Of a DNA stretch of 64,000 bases, positions 39,078 to 48,124 are shown piece by piece. The notes under the pieces are model-generated. The model was not told the origin of the DNA, did no database searches, and was given only the letters and a program-made list of their open reading frames with translations. The DNA is from Deinococcus aquaedulcis (lineage in GTDB: Bacteria > Deinococcota > Deinococci > Deinococcales > Deinococcaceae). Location of the stretch: assembly GCF_019693445.1 (NCBI RefSeq), contig NZ_JAHRBL010000016.1, positions 17,023 through 81,022 of the forward strand. The letters are read 5' to 3'. The first letter of the stretch is position 1; the number at the start of each line of letters is the position of its first letter. A program made the translations under genes and the position numbers.

Positions 39078-40088
39078 ATGGCTTCTTCTCCCGCCCTTCC
39101 ACTGGCCCTGGCCCGTCACGATCTGCTGGCGCAGACGCGCGAGTGGACGGCTCTGCACGATGAGGAACTGCGTCGGCGTGCGGTGCAGGCGGCCGGAGCG
39201 AAAGATGTGGCGGCGCTCGTCTCACTGACCACCGCCTATCTGGCGCACCAGGGCGGCAGTGGGGTGCTCACCAGCCCGCGCACCACGGAGGCCTATGCGC
39301 TGGGGGCGCGGCAGTTTACAGAGTACACTGCCACCCAGGCCATCAACCTGCTGCGGCCGGGACGGCACGACGCACAGGGGTATGTCAACCACATGCTCGC
39401 CGCCGGGCGAAAACCGGCGGGGGTGCAACTGAAGGTGGCGGCCGCCAGCTGCCTGTACCGCGCGCTGCGCTGGGCCGGGGCCACCGAAGCCGATCCCTTC
39501 CGGGATGTGCGGGTACCCAAGGACCGCACGCCCGGCATTGTCAAGCGCCCGCCCTACACCGAAGACGAACTGGCCGACGTGCTGGACCATGCTGACGCCC
39601 ACGTGAAATTCCTGCTGTTTCTCACCGCACATGCCGGGCTGCGCATCAGCGAGGCGCTGGCGCTGCAGTGGAGCGACCTGGACGAGGGGGCACGGCGGGT
39701 GCAGGTGCGCAGCGGCAAGGGACGCAAGGGCCGGGTGGTGGCCGTGAGCACCAGTCTGGCGCGGGCCGCGCGGCACTACCGCCAGTTGTACGGCCCCGGC
39801 GGCCCCGACCACACCGATGGCAAGCGCACCACGCCGCACGACCACGTGTTCCGCTACCGGCAGCCCATGACCGCCCGCTACCACGCCGAAAAAGCGTTTC
39901 AGGCGGCTGGCGTTCCGTTCCGGGGCTTTCATGCCGGGCGGAAATATGCGGGCACCCGGCTGCTGCGGCAGATCCGGGATTTTGGGCGGGTGGCGGCCCA
40001 CCTGGGACATGAAAGCGTGGACACCACCCGCCGGGGCTACGCGCAGCTGGCGGCCGACGATCTCAAGGACGACCTCAACGGCTGGTAG
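39078..40088 (+). CDS. Tyrosine site-specific recombinase (XerC/D-type integrase)
   Basis: 336 aa. An N-terminal SAM-like core-binding domain is followed by the catalytic domain with HAGLRISEALALQW (R near 191), a beta-hairpin Lys in GKGRKGRVV near 214, FHAGRKYAGTRL (HxxR near 281-284), GHESVDTTRRGYAQL (second His near 313 and nucleophile Tyr near 322). All five catalytic positions appear intact, with HAGRK in place of the usual HxLRH. It could be a chromosome-dimer resolvase or an integrase. No attachment-site duplication was recognised nearby. Its promoter carries a perfect inverted repeat, and a strong terminator follows. Confidence 0.9.
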   Translation: MASSPALPLALARHDLLAQTREWTALHDEELRRRAVQAAGAKDVAALVSLTTAYLAHQGGSGVLTSPRTTEAYALGARQFTEYTATQAINLLRPGRHDAQGYVNHMLAAGRKPAGVQLKVAAASCLYRALRWAGATEADPFRDVRVPKDRTPGIVKRPPYTEDELADVLDHADAHVKFLLFLTAHAGLRISEALALQWSDLDEGARRVQVRSGKGRKGRVVAVSTSLARAARHYRQLYGPGGPDHTDGKRTTPHDHVFRYRQPMTARYHAEKAFQAAGVPFRGFHAGRKYAGTRLLRQIRDFGRVAAHLGHESVDTTRRGYAQLAADDLKDDLNGW

Positions 40089-40100
40089 GCCACCGGGTTC

Positions 40101-40132
40101 GCCCCCCCACTCCCCCCAACTGGTGGGGGGGC
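40101..40132 (+). terminator. Terminator after the recombinase
   Basis: 10-bp perfect hairpin (40101-40110 with 40123-40132) starting 12 nt after the stop codon. Almost purely G/C; no T-tract. Confidence 0.65.
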
Positions 40133-40223
40133 AGTACCCACCCGGCGGGCCCGCCTGGACCAGCGTGGACGGTAGCATGGCCGGTGTGAAGAACCCGAGT
40201 CCTGCCGGTGCTGGCGCGCCGGA

Positions 40224-41795
40224 GTGCGCGTGAGTGAGGCGCTGCACCGCGCCGAGCTGGCGGCGATTGAAGAGCAGCTTCGCCACGCCAGCGGCGCGGC
40301 GCGGATGACCCTGCACCGGGACGCGGCGTACGTGGCCCTGGACCTGGGGCACTCGGCGCTGGCCATGACGCACGCCGTGCAGTGCCTGGACGCCGCGCGC
40401 GGCCTGGGTGATCCCCGCCTGGAGGCCAAGGCGCATGTGACCGCCGCGCTGGTGATGGCCGACGCCTACGATGACCAGGGCGCGGAAACGCACTTTTCGC
40501 GGGCCGAGGCGCTGGCCCGCGCCTGTGGGGACGCGCGCGGCGTGGCACTGGTGGCGGTGAACGCCTCGCACTTCGAACTGGAACGGAACGACTCTGCCGC
40601 CGCCGCTGCCCGCCTGCAGGCCCTGCTGGACTCGGATTATGCCCCGGGCCTCTTGATCGCCGACGTGCGGGTGGGCCACGAACTGCACCAGTCCTTTCAC
40701 ATCAACTATGTCAAGGGCGCGGCCCTGGCGCTGCGCGGCGAGGTGCCCGCCGACCTGCGCGCGCGGCTGGAGGCGCAGCTGCCGGTGTCAGCGGCCTTTC
40801 TGCAGACCCTACACCAGGAAGAGGGCCTGGACACCGCGCGCTGGGGCCCCGACATTCTGGACGCACTGACCGCCTACGCGCTGTGGCAGGGCCGCCCCGA
40901 CGAGGCGCTGGCGCTGGCCGACGAGGAAGTGGCCCTCTCGCGGGTGGGCGGCACCAGCCTGCAACTGGGCCGGGCGCTGCTGGAACGCGCCGGGGTGCAT
41001 GCCGAGCGCGGCGAGTGGACGCAGGTGATTCTGGACGCGCAGGAGGCCGCGCCCCTGTTCGAACAGGCCGGGCGCGACCTGCTGTCGGTGCAGGCGTGGC
41101 AGGCCGTGGCCGACGCCCGCGCCCAGCAGGGCCACTACCGCGAGGCCTTTGAGGTGCAGCGGCAGCTGACCGCGCGCACCCAGGCGCTGCACCGGGCCTT
41201 TTTTCAGCAGGGCGCGCAGCTGCGCCAGATTGAGCGCCAAGCGCAGGAGGCCGAGGTGCGTGCCCGCGCCCTGGCCGAGGCGGCGCTGCGCGACCCGCTG
41301 ACCGGGGTGCCCAACCGCACGCACGCCATGAACCGCCTGCAGGAGGTCTGGGCCCAGGCGCAGCAGGGCCAGCCCAACAGTGTGGCCCTGCTGGACATTG
41401 ACCATTTCAAGAGTGTGAATGACCGCTTCGGCCACGCGGTGGGCGACGAGGTCCTGACCCGGGTGGCGCAGGGCCTGAGTGAGGCGGTGCGCGGCACCGG
41501 CTGCCTGACCCGCTTTGGCGGCGAGGAATTTCTGCTGATCCTGCCTGACCTCAGCCCACAGGACGCGCGCCGGGTGTGCGAGCGGCTGCGCCAGACCCTG
41601 CGCGAGCTGAGCTGGGCCGACCTGGCCCCCGGTCTGGCGGTCACGGGCAGCTTCGGCGTGGCGGCGGTGCGCCGGGGCCTGCCAGTCAAGGACACATTGC
41701 AGGCCGCAGACGGCGCCCTGTACGCGGCCAAGGCTGCCGGGCGGGACACGGTACGGGTCGAGCTGCGCCCAGCCGGCATTGGGGAAAGCGACTGA
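40224..41795 (+). CDS. TPR-GGDEF diguanylate cyclase
   Basis: 523 aa. The N-terminal ~330 residues form a TPR-like helical array, then a coiled coil (about 325-355) and a GGDEF domain: RDPLTGVPNRTHAMNRL, VALLDIDHFKSVNDRFGHAVGDEVL and RFGGEEF (active-site signature near 430-435). It makes c-di-GMP from two GTP. The inhibitory RxxD site is not obvious. GTG at 40224 or GTG at 40230 can serve as start; neither has a good ribosome-binding site. It is one of three c-di-GMP genes in 9 kb. Confidence 0.9.
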   Translation: MRVSEALHRAELAAIEEQLRHASGAARMTLHRDAAYVALDLGHSALAMTHAVQCLDAARGLGDPRLEAKAHVTAALVMADAYDDQGAETHFSRAEALARACGDARGVALVAVNASHFELERNDSAAAAARLQALLDSDYAPGLLIADVRVGHELHQSFHINYVKGAALALRGEVPADLRARLEAQLPVSAAFLQTLHQEEGLDTARWGPDILDALTAYALWQGRPDEALALADEEVALSRVGGTSLQLGRALLERAGVHAERGEWTQVILDAQEAAPLFEQAGRDLLSVQAWQAVADARAQQGHYREAFEVQRQLTARTQALHRAFFQQGAQLRQIERQAQEAEVRARALAEAALRDPLTGVPNRTHAMNRLQEVWAQAQQGQPNSVALLDIDHFKSVNDRFGHAVGDEVLTRVAQGLSEAVRGTGCLTRFGGEEFLLILPDLSPQDARRVCERLRQTLRELSWADLAPGLAVTGSFGVAAVRRGLPVKDTLQAADGALYAAKAAGRDTVRVELRPAGIGESD

Positions 41796-41947
41796 GTGGG
41801 GGTGGGCTTTTCCTGACGTGAGGTGGCGGGGCGAGCCACAGAAAAGACCGTCAGCAAGAATGTTTTTGCACCTGCGGCACAGCAGCCAAACCCTCCCTCG
41901 CTGCAGATGTGGCAACGCGAGGGGGCGGGCCGTGTCAGGATGCCGTC

Positions 41948-42118
41948 ATGACCCACGAGCACGACCAAGCGAATATGGAGCAGATCGCTTGGCTGCGTGC
42001 GGCCCTGGAGCAGGCGGGCGCCGTGCCCCCCGAAGCGGGGGCCGGCGCCCCTGTTTCGCCCTCTACCCCAGCGCCCACGCCTCCAGCCACCGACGTAGCC
42101 AGCGACCCCGTGGCCTGA
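41948..42118 (+). CDS. 56-aa acidic hypothetical protein
   Basis: ATG at 41948, stop at 42118. MTHEHDQANMEQIAWLRAALEQAG is a plausible helix, followed by a Pro/Ala-rich low-complexity tail. An AGGA lies 6-9 nt upstream of the ATG. No family recognised. The helix looks real, the tail less so; it may be a genuine small gene. Confidence 0.45.
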   Translation: MTHEHDQANMEQIAWLRAALEQAGAVPPEAGAGAPVSPSTPAPTPPATDVASDPVA

Positions 42119-42208
42119 ACGCGGAGGCCAGCCCCGCCCTGGGGCGAACGAGGTGAATGTCCGCGAAAGAGAGGGGCGCGGGCGGCCTTGAAGGTTTTGG
42201 CCCCAAGT

Positions 42209-42226
42209 TAGGGCTGGGAAGCCCTA
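42209..42226. terminator. Small hairpin between convergent genes
   Basis: TAGGGCT-GGGA-AGCCCTA, 7-bp perfect stem, 64 nt beyond the acyl-CoA dehydrogenase stop and 91 nt beyond the 56-aa gene. Possible shared terminator. Confidence 0.45.
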
Positions 42227-42289
42227 TGAACGCACGGGATCAGGTACAGGAGAGGGTCAGCGCCTTCTCCCCACACCCACCTGGCCGGC

Positions 42290-43450
42290 CTATTCCAGCG
42301 CGCTGTGGCCAGTCAGGTGGCGGCCGATGATCAGGGTATGGATGTCGTGGGTGCCCTCGTAGGTGTCCACCGTTTCCAGGTTCAGCATGTGGCGGATCAC
42401 CGGGTACTCGGTGGTGATGCCGTTGCCGCCCAGCAGTTCGCGGGCCAGCCGGGCGCCCCGCAACGCGGCGCGCACGTTGTTTCGTTTGGCGTAGCTGACC
42501 TGCGCGTGATTCATGGTGCCGCCGTCTTTCAGGGTGCCCAAGCGCCACGCCAGCAGCAACCCCAGGCTGTGGTCGGTGGCCATGCGGGCCAGCTTGTCCT
42601 GCACGAGTTGCCGGGCCGCCAGCGGCTTGCCGAAGGTGGTGCGGCTGCCCACGTAGTCCAGGGCCGCGCCCAGCACCGCTTCCAGGGCGCCCATGGCCCC
42701 CCAGGCAATGCCGAAGCGGGCTGAACTCAGGCAGGAGAGCGGCGCGCCCAGGCCCCGCGCGCCGGGCAGCCGGTGGTCGGCGGGCACGCGGCAGTCGGTC
42801 AGCACGATTTCGCCAGTGACGCTGGCGCGCAGGCTCTGTTTGCGCTCGATCTTGGGAGCCGCGAAGCCGGGGGTCTCGGTGGGGACCAGGAAGCCACGCA
42901 CGGCGCCCTCGTCGTCGCGGGCCCAGACCAGGGCCACGTCGGCCACCGGGCTGTTGGTGATCCACATCTTGGCGCCGTTCAGCACGTACTGGTCACCGTC
43001 GCGCACGGCACGGGTGCGCATGGCGCCGGGGTCACTGCCGCCGTCGCTTTCGGTGAGGCCAAAGCAGCCGATCAGCTCGCCGCTGGCCAGCCCGGGGAGC
43101 CAGCGCGCTTTTTGCGCCTCGCTGCCGTAATTCAGGATGGGCAGCATGACCAGGCTGCCCTGCACGCTGGCGGCGGACCGCAGGCCGCTGTCCACCCGCT
43201 CAAGTTCGTACATCATGGCGCCGTAGGCGCTGTGGGAGGTGCCCGCGCCGCCGTAGGCCTCGGGGGTGGTGGGGCCCAGCAGGCCCAAGGCGCCAAAACA
43301 GCGCATCACGTCGCGCACGGGCAGCTCGCCCCGGTCCCACCACGCGCCCACCTGGGGCAGCAGTTCCGCGTCGCAGAAGGCGCGCACGCTCCGGCGCACC
43401 TGCCGTTCATCGGGCCCAAGCAGGTCCTGCACCGCGAATTCATCGAACAT
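42290..43450 (-). CDS. Glutaryl-CoA dehydrogenase-like acyl-CoA dehydrogenase
   Basis: 386 aa, typical length. Motifs of the family: GCFGLTESDGGSDPGAMRT (FAD/substrate loop), GAKMWITNSPVADVALVWA, FGKPLAARQLVQDKLA, GGNGITTEYPVIRHMLN and YEGTHDIHTLIIGRHLTG, in which the Glu of YEG is the catalytic base. The TESDGGSDP signature and C-terminal YEGTHDIHTLIIGR fit glutaryl-CoA dehydrogenase, which oxidises and decarboxylates glutaryl-CoA to crotonyl-CoA in lysine/tryptophan breakdown. It stands alone; no electron-transfer flavoprotein gene is adjacent. A TATTCA 7 nt before the ATG may be a leaderless -10. Confidence 0.9.
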   Translation of the reverse strand: MFDEFAVQDLLGPDERQVRRSVRAFCDAELLPQVGAWWDRGELPVRDVMRCFGALGLLGPTTPEAYGGAGTSHSAYGAMMYELERVDSGLRSAASVQGSLVMLPILNYGSEAQKARWLPGLASGELIGCFGLTESDGGSDPGAMRTRAVRDGDQYVLNGAKMWITNSPVADVALVWARDDEGAVRGFLVPTETPGFAAPKIERKQSLRASVTGEIVLTDCRVPADHRLPGARGLGAPLSCLSSARFGIAWGAMGALEAVLGAALDYVGSRTTFGKPLAARQLVQDKLARMATDHSLGLLLAWRLGTLKDGGTMNHAQVSYAKRNNVRAALRGARLARELLGGNGITTEYPVIRHMLNLETVDTYEGTHDIHTLIIGRHLTGHSALE

Positions 43451-43498
43451 GCTTCACTGAATAGCAGATAGGCCTGGGGCAAGGGCGCTGCTGGCCCG

Positions 43499-45169
43499 TT
43501 ACGGCGCCGGGGTGCCTTCGGCGGGCACGTACAGGCAGACCTGCCGCCGGCCCTGCCGCTTGGCCGCGTACATCGCCTCATCGGCGCAGCGCTGCAGCGT
43601 GCCCAGGTCGGGCCCCGCCTGGGGCGTGACAGCCACGCCCACCGACGCGGAGACATGGACGGTGGCGCCTGTCCTGGGGAGGGTGTAGGGGCGCGAGAGG
43701 GTGTCTAACAGCTTGGTCGCCACCAGTTGCGCGTCGCCCGGGTGGCGCAGGCGGGTCAGAAACACCGCGAATTCGTCGCCTCCCAGCCGGGCCACCAGAT
43801 CAGCCCCGCGCAGGCCGCCCCGCAGGCGCCCGGCCACCTGCACCAGCAGGTCGTCGCCCGCCGCGTGCCCGTGGGTGTCGTTGACCGGCTTGAAGCCGTC
43901 CAGGTCCAGAAACACCACCGCGCATTCGGCCTGTCCCGGCTGGGCCAGCAGCGCCTCGGCACGGGCACGGAACTGGGCGCGGTTGAGCAGGCCCGTCAGC
44001 GGATCGTGGCTGGCCTGCTGCACCAGGACGTGGCGGTCCTGCAGGAGGGTATTGTGGTCTTCAAGCAGGGCGCGCAGTTGCTGGCGCTGGGTTTCGGCTT
44101 CACGGCGCAGACGCTCAAGCTGCACCTGATCGCGCAGCGCCCGCGCCCGGCGGTCCAGGTGTTCGGCGTGCAGGGCGCGCTCCAGGGCGTGGTGGGCGGC
44201 CAGGGTCTCGTAGGCCGCGCGCCAGTCCTCGCGCTGGCGGTGCGCCTCGCTGAGCAGGCGCAGGGCCTCGCATTCCCGGGCGCGCAGGCCCCAGTGCCGG
44301 GCGTGGGTCAGGGCGGCGTTCAGGGGGGCCTGGGCGTCCTCCGGATGCCCGGCAGCCAGGGCCACCTGCCCCAGCACGGTCAGGGCGTGGGCGGCGGTGT
44401 CCCAGTCGGCGGCGCCCTCGGCCTGGGTGACGGCCGGGGCCAGCGCCTGTGCCGCCCCCTGGGCGTCGTCCACGCGGCCCAGGTGCAGCAGACACAGGAC
44501 GCGGTAGGTGGCGAACACCAGCGCGTGGTGGCGCAGGCCCGCCTGCCGGGCGCTCTCCTCCTGAGCCGCAATCAGGGCCAGGGTCCGCGCGTACTCGCCC
44601 AGGGCGTAGCGGTCTATCACGATGTTGCTCACGCCGGTGAGGAGGTGGGTGTCGTCGCCCAGTTCCTCGGCCAGGGCCACCACCTGTTCGTGGGCCTGCA
44701 GGGCCAGGGCGTGATCGCCCAGTTCGGTGTGGACCAGCCCCACGTTGTTCAGCAGCCGCAGGCGCCCGAAGGTGTCGGCCGGGGGCACGCGGCGCAGACC
44801 TTCCAGAAACAGTTCCAGCGCGCGGGCGTAGTCGCCCTGGCGCAGCGCGCAGGCCCCCAGGCCGCTCAGCGCCCGGCAGACCAGCGACGCATCGGGGACC
44901 TCTAGCGCCAGGACGCGGCGGTACAGGGCCTGGGCTTCGGCATAGCGGTTCTGAAAGAGGGCCGGGGCCGCCGCTGTGCACAAGGCGCGGGCCAGCAGGA
45001 CCGGGTCGGCATCCAGGGCTTCGGCCTGCGCCAGCGCTCCGGTGGCCAGGGCCTGCGAACGCGCCGGGTCAGTGTCCAGGGCGGATTCGGCGGCGGCCAG
45101 CTGCGCCAGCAGCGCGGCGTGGGCCTCTGGCGGGGCCGGGTCTGCCCTGCCACCGCCAAAGGAAGTCAT
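43499..45169 (-). CDS. TPR-GGDEF diguanylate cyclase
   Basis: 556 aa. Residues about 1-350 are TPR repeats (for example YAEAQALYRRVLALE and LNNVGLVHTELGDHALALQAHEQV), followed by a coiled coil (about 350-400) and a GGDEF domain: HDPLTGLLNRAQF, VVFLDLDGFKPVNDTHGHAAGDDLL and RLGGDEFAVFL (signature near 462-466), ending ADEAMYAAKRQGR. It synthesises c-di-GMP; the TPR part probably controls it by protein contact. The ATG at 45169 has TACAGT 6 nt upstream. Similar architecture to the gene at 40224 but different in detail. Confidence 0.92.
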   Translation of the reverse strand: MTSFGGGRADPAPPEAHAALLAQLAAAESALDTDPARSQALATGALAQAEALDADPVLLARALCTAAAPALFQNRYAEAQALYRRVLALEVPDASLVCRALSGLGACALRQGDYARALELFLEGLRRVPPADTFGRLRLLNNVGLVHTELGDHALALQAHEQVVALAEELGDDTHLLTGVSNIVIDRYALGEYARTLALIAAQEESARQAGLRHHALVFATYRVLCLLHLGRVDDAQGAAQALAPAVTQAEGAADWDTAAHALTVLGQVALAAGHPEDAQAPLNAALTHARHWGLRARECEALRLLSEAHRQREDWRAAYETLAAHHALERALHAEHLDRRARALRDQVQLERLRREAETQRQQLRALLEDHNTLLQDRHVLVQQASHDPLTGLLNRAQFRARAEALLAQPGQAECAVVFLDLDGFKPVNDTHGHAAGDDLLVQVAGRLRGGLRGADLVARLGGDEFAVFLTRLRHPGDAQLVATKLLDTLSRPYTLPRTGATVHVSASVGVAVTPQAGPDLGTLQRCADEAMYAAKRQGRRQVCLYVPAEGTPAP

Positions 45170-45175
45170 GGCTCC

Positions 45176-45181
45176 ACTGTA
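45176..45181 (-). promoter_or_regulatory. -10 box for the diguanylate cyclase
   Basis: TACAGT, 6 nt before the ATG at 45169: leaderless layout. Confidence 0.5.
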
Positions 45182-45351
45182 AAAGGTGCCTGCGCCGGGG
45201 TCCAGGGGCTGGGGAGCCGGAGGGGCCGCCCAGACGTGAACCGCCCTTCACGGAACCCGTCGCCGGGGTGCGGTCCAGCTTCAGAGGCCTTCAGCCGGTC
45301 CGCACCTCGCCGGCCTGGGCCACCCATCATCCTGCCCACAGGAGGCTTCCC

Positions 45352-45408
45352 ATGACCCAGTGCCTGCCGTGCTCTCCCCTGCCCGCGCCCCACGGAGCAA
45401 CGCCATGA
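45352..45408 (+). CDS. 18-codon upstream ORF with strong ribosome-binding site
   Basis: AGGAGG (45340-45345) is 6 nt from the ATG at 45352. The peptide MTQCLPCSPLPAPHGATP ends in a TGA that overlaps the ATG of the next gene (ATGA at 45405). Position, ribosome-binding site and overlap argue that it is translated and couples expression of the downstream membrane protein. The CLPC pair may matter for sensing or be incidental. Confidence 0.55.
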   Translation: MTQCLPCSPLPAPHGATP

Positions 45409-45748
45409 AGCCGCCCGTCACGCCCCGCGTGCACGGGATCATTGACTATGTGGCCTGCGCGGGGCTGCTGGTGCTTCCCCGGGTGCTGGGGCTGTCGCCC
45501 GCCGCGCGGGCCCGGTCGCAGGCGTTTGCGGCGGCGTATCTGGCGCTGACGGCGGTCACGGACTTTCCCCCGGCCCTGCGCCGCACCGTGCCCTTTCCCT
45601 GGCATGGCCGAGCCGAGTTGCTGAGTGTGCCGCTGGTGCTGCTCTCGGCGCGGGGCGAGGGCCCCAGAGAGGGGCGGTACTTTGCCGGGGCCGCCGCGAT
45701 GGTGCTGACCGCTTTCATCAGCACCGACTGGGCGGCCGACCCGGACCG

Positions 45749-45752
<4 letters not shown>
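45405..45752 (+). CDS. Small integral membrane protein (VHGIIDY type)
   Basis: 115 aa with about three to four hydrophobic helices (YVACAGLLVLPRVLG, FAAAYLALTAVTDF, LLSVPLVLLSA and YFAGAAAMVLTAFIS). The N-terminal RVHGIIDYVACAGLLVLP is typical of small membrane proteins of the SPW-repeat/DUF type. The ATG at 45405 overlaps the stop of an 18-codon leader ORF and replaces an earlier, weaker in-frame start at 45360. Its last 4 nt overlap the convergent guanine deaminase gene. Function unknown. Confidence 0.7.
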
Positions 45753-47050
<1,298 letters not shown>

Positions 47051-47099
47051 AACTTCCTTTGGGGTGGGGGTGGGGACAGAGGGGGGCTTTGACGAGGCT

Positions 47100-47933
47100 T
47101 CAGGGCGCCTCTTCACCAGGGCCCTCTGGAAACAGCAGCGGCGCGAGTTCGGCGGCCACGGCCAGGGCGATCATGGCGGGGTGCTTGCGGGCCGGCCCGG
47201 TCATCAGGGCCGGGAGGCCGATGGGTGTGGTCACGCGGGCCAGGACGTCTGGGGGGTGGCCCAGCGCGGCCAGTTGCCCCTGAAACCGCGCCCACTTGGC
47301 CGAGGACCCGATCAATCCCACCGAGCCCCAGTCGGGGCGGCGCAGGGCCGCGTCCAGCAGGGCGGCGTCCTCGGCGTGGTCGTGGGTGAGCAGGCGCAGA
47401 TGGGTGCGCGGGGGCAGGTCGGCCAGCACCAATTCGGGGATGGGCGCGTGGTGCACATGCAGGGTCGCGGCGCCGCCGTCCAGGGGGGCCAGCCGCTCCG
47501 GGGTCAGCTGGGCGGCGCGCGAGTCAATGAGATGCAGGGCAAGCGGCAGGCGCGAGAGCATCCGCGCCAGTTCCAGGCCCACATGCCCGGCCCCGAACAC
47601 CGCCACCGCCGGGCGCGCGGTGAGGAAAGGCTCGAGCAGCAGCGTGACCTCGCCGCCGCAGCACTGGCGGCCGTGCTCATTGGGGGCGCGGTCGGTCAGG
47701 CGCAGGGTCAGGAGTTCGGGGGCGCCCGCGCCCCCCGCCAGCAGGACGCGGGCGCGGGCCACCGCCGTGGCTTCCAGGTTGCCGCCGCCCACGCTGTCCC
47801 AGGTGTGCCCGGCCCCCACCAGCATCTTGGCCCCGGCCTCGCGCGGGGTGTGGCCCCGAGCGGCGGCCACAGTGACCAGCACGCCGGCCTCGCCCCGCGC
47901 GTGCAGGGCGTTCAGGGCCTCGCGCCAGTTCAA
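47100..47933 (-). CDS. xdhC: XdhC-family molybdenum cofactor chaperone
   Basis: 277 aa. The N-terminal XdhC/CoxI part (WREALNALHARGEAGVLVTVAAARGHTPREAGAKMLV, then GGGNLEATAV and CCGGEVTLLLEP) is followed by a Rossmann domain with VFGAGHVGLELARML and GLIGSSAKWARFQ. XdhC binds and sulfurates the Mo cofactor and inserts it into xanthine dehydrogenase. The start is probably TTG at 47933, overlapping the stop of the preceding 64-aa gene (TTGA); the frame continues upstream only as an antisense-like reading of that gene. Confidence 0.88.
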   Translation of the reverse strand: MNWREALNALHARGEAGVLVTVAAARGHTPREAGAKMLVGAGHTWDSVGGGNLEATAVARARVLLAGGAGAPELLTLRLTDRAPNEHGRQCCGGEVTLLLEPFLTARPAVAVFGAGHVGLELARMLSRLPLALHLIDSRAAQLTPERLAPLDGGAATLHVHHAPIPELVLADLPPRTHLRLLTHDHAEDAALLDAALRRPDWGSVGLIGSSAKWARFQGQLAALGHPPDVLARVTTPIGLPALMTGPARKHPAMIALAVAAELAPLLFPEGPGEEAP

Positions 47934-48124
47934 GGGCGGTGGTCCTGCCCGGGGCCCGTCCAGGCCAGCGGCACCAGCCGCAGCGGGCTCAGGGGCACTT
48001 CCTCGGCCCATTCGTGGCGGGCGAGGTCATCGGGGTCCAGGTCCTCGGTGGTGAGCAGGGGCAGGACTGGGGGCAGATCGGCGTGCAGCAGGTGCAGGTC
48101 GGCCGGGGTCAGGGGGTCAGTCAT
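47930..48124 (-). CDS. 64-aa acidic protein between xdhB and xdhC
   Basis: The ATG at 48124 overlaps the xdhB 3' end by 8 nt and the TGA overlaps the xdhC TTG, so it is coupled on both sides. The peptide is Leu/Asp-rich (DLPPVLPLLTTEDLDPDDLARHEW) with no recognised family. Because xdhC would otherwise start far from xdhB, the small gene may act mainly in coupling, or as an accessory to cofactor insertion. Confidence 0.65.
   Translation of the reverse strand: MTDPLTPADLHLLHADLPPVLPLLTTEDLDPDDLARHEWAEEVPLSPLRLVPLAWTGPGQDHRP

Noticed and set aside
45360..45404. Start of the small membrane protein at 45360
   Set aside because: The ATG at 45405 is coupled to an upstream ORF with a strong ribosome-binding site, and residues before it are not conserved-looking.
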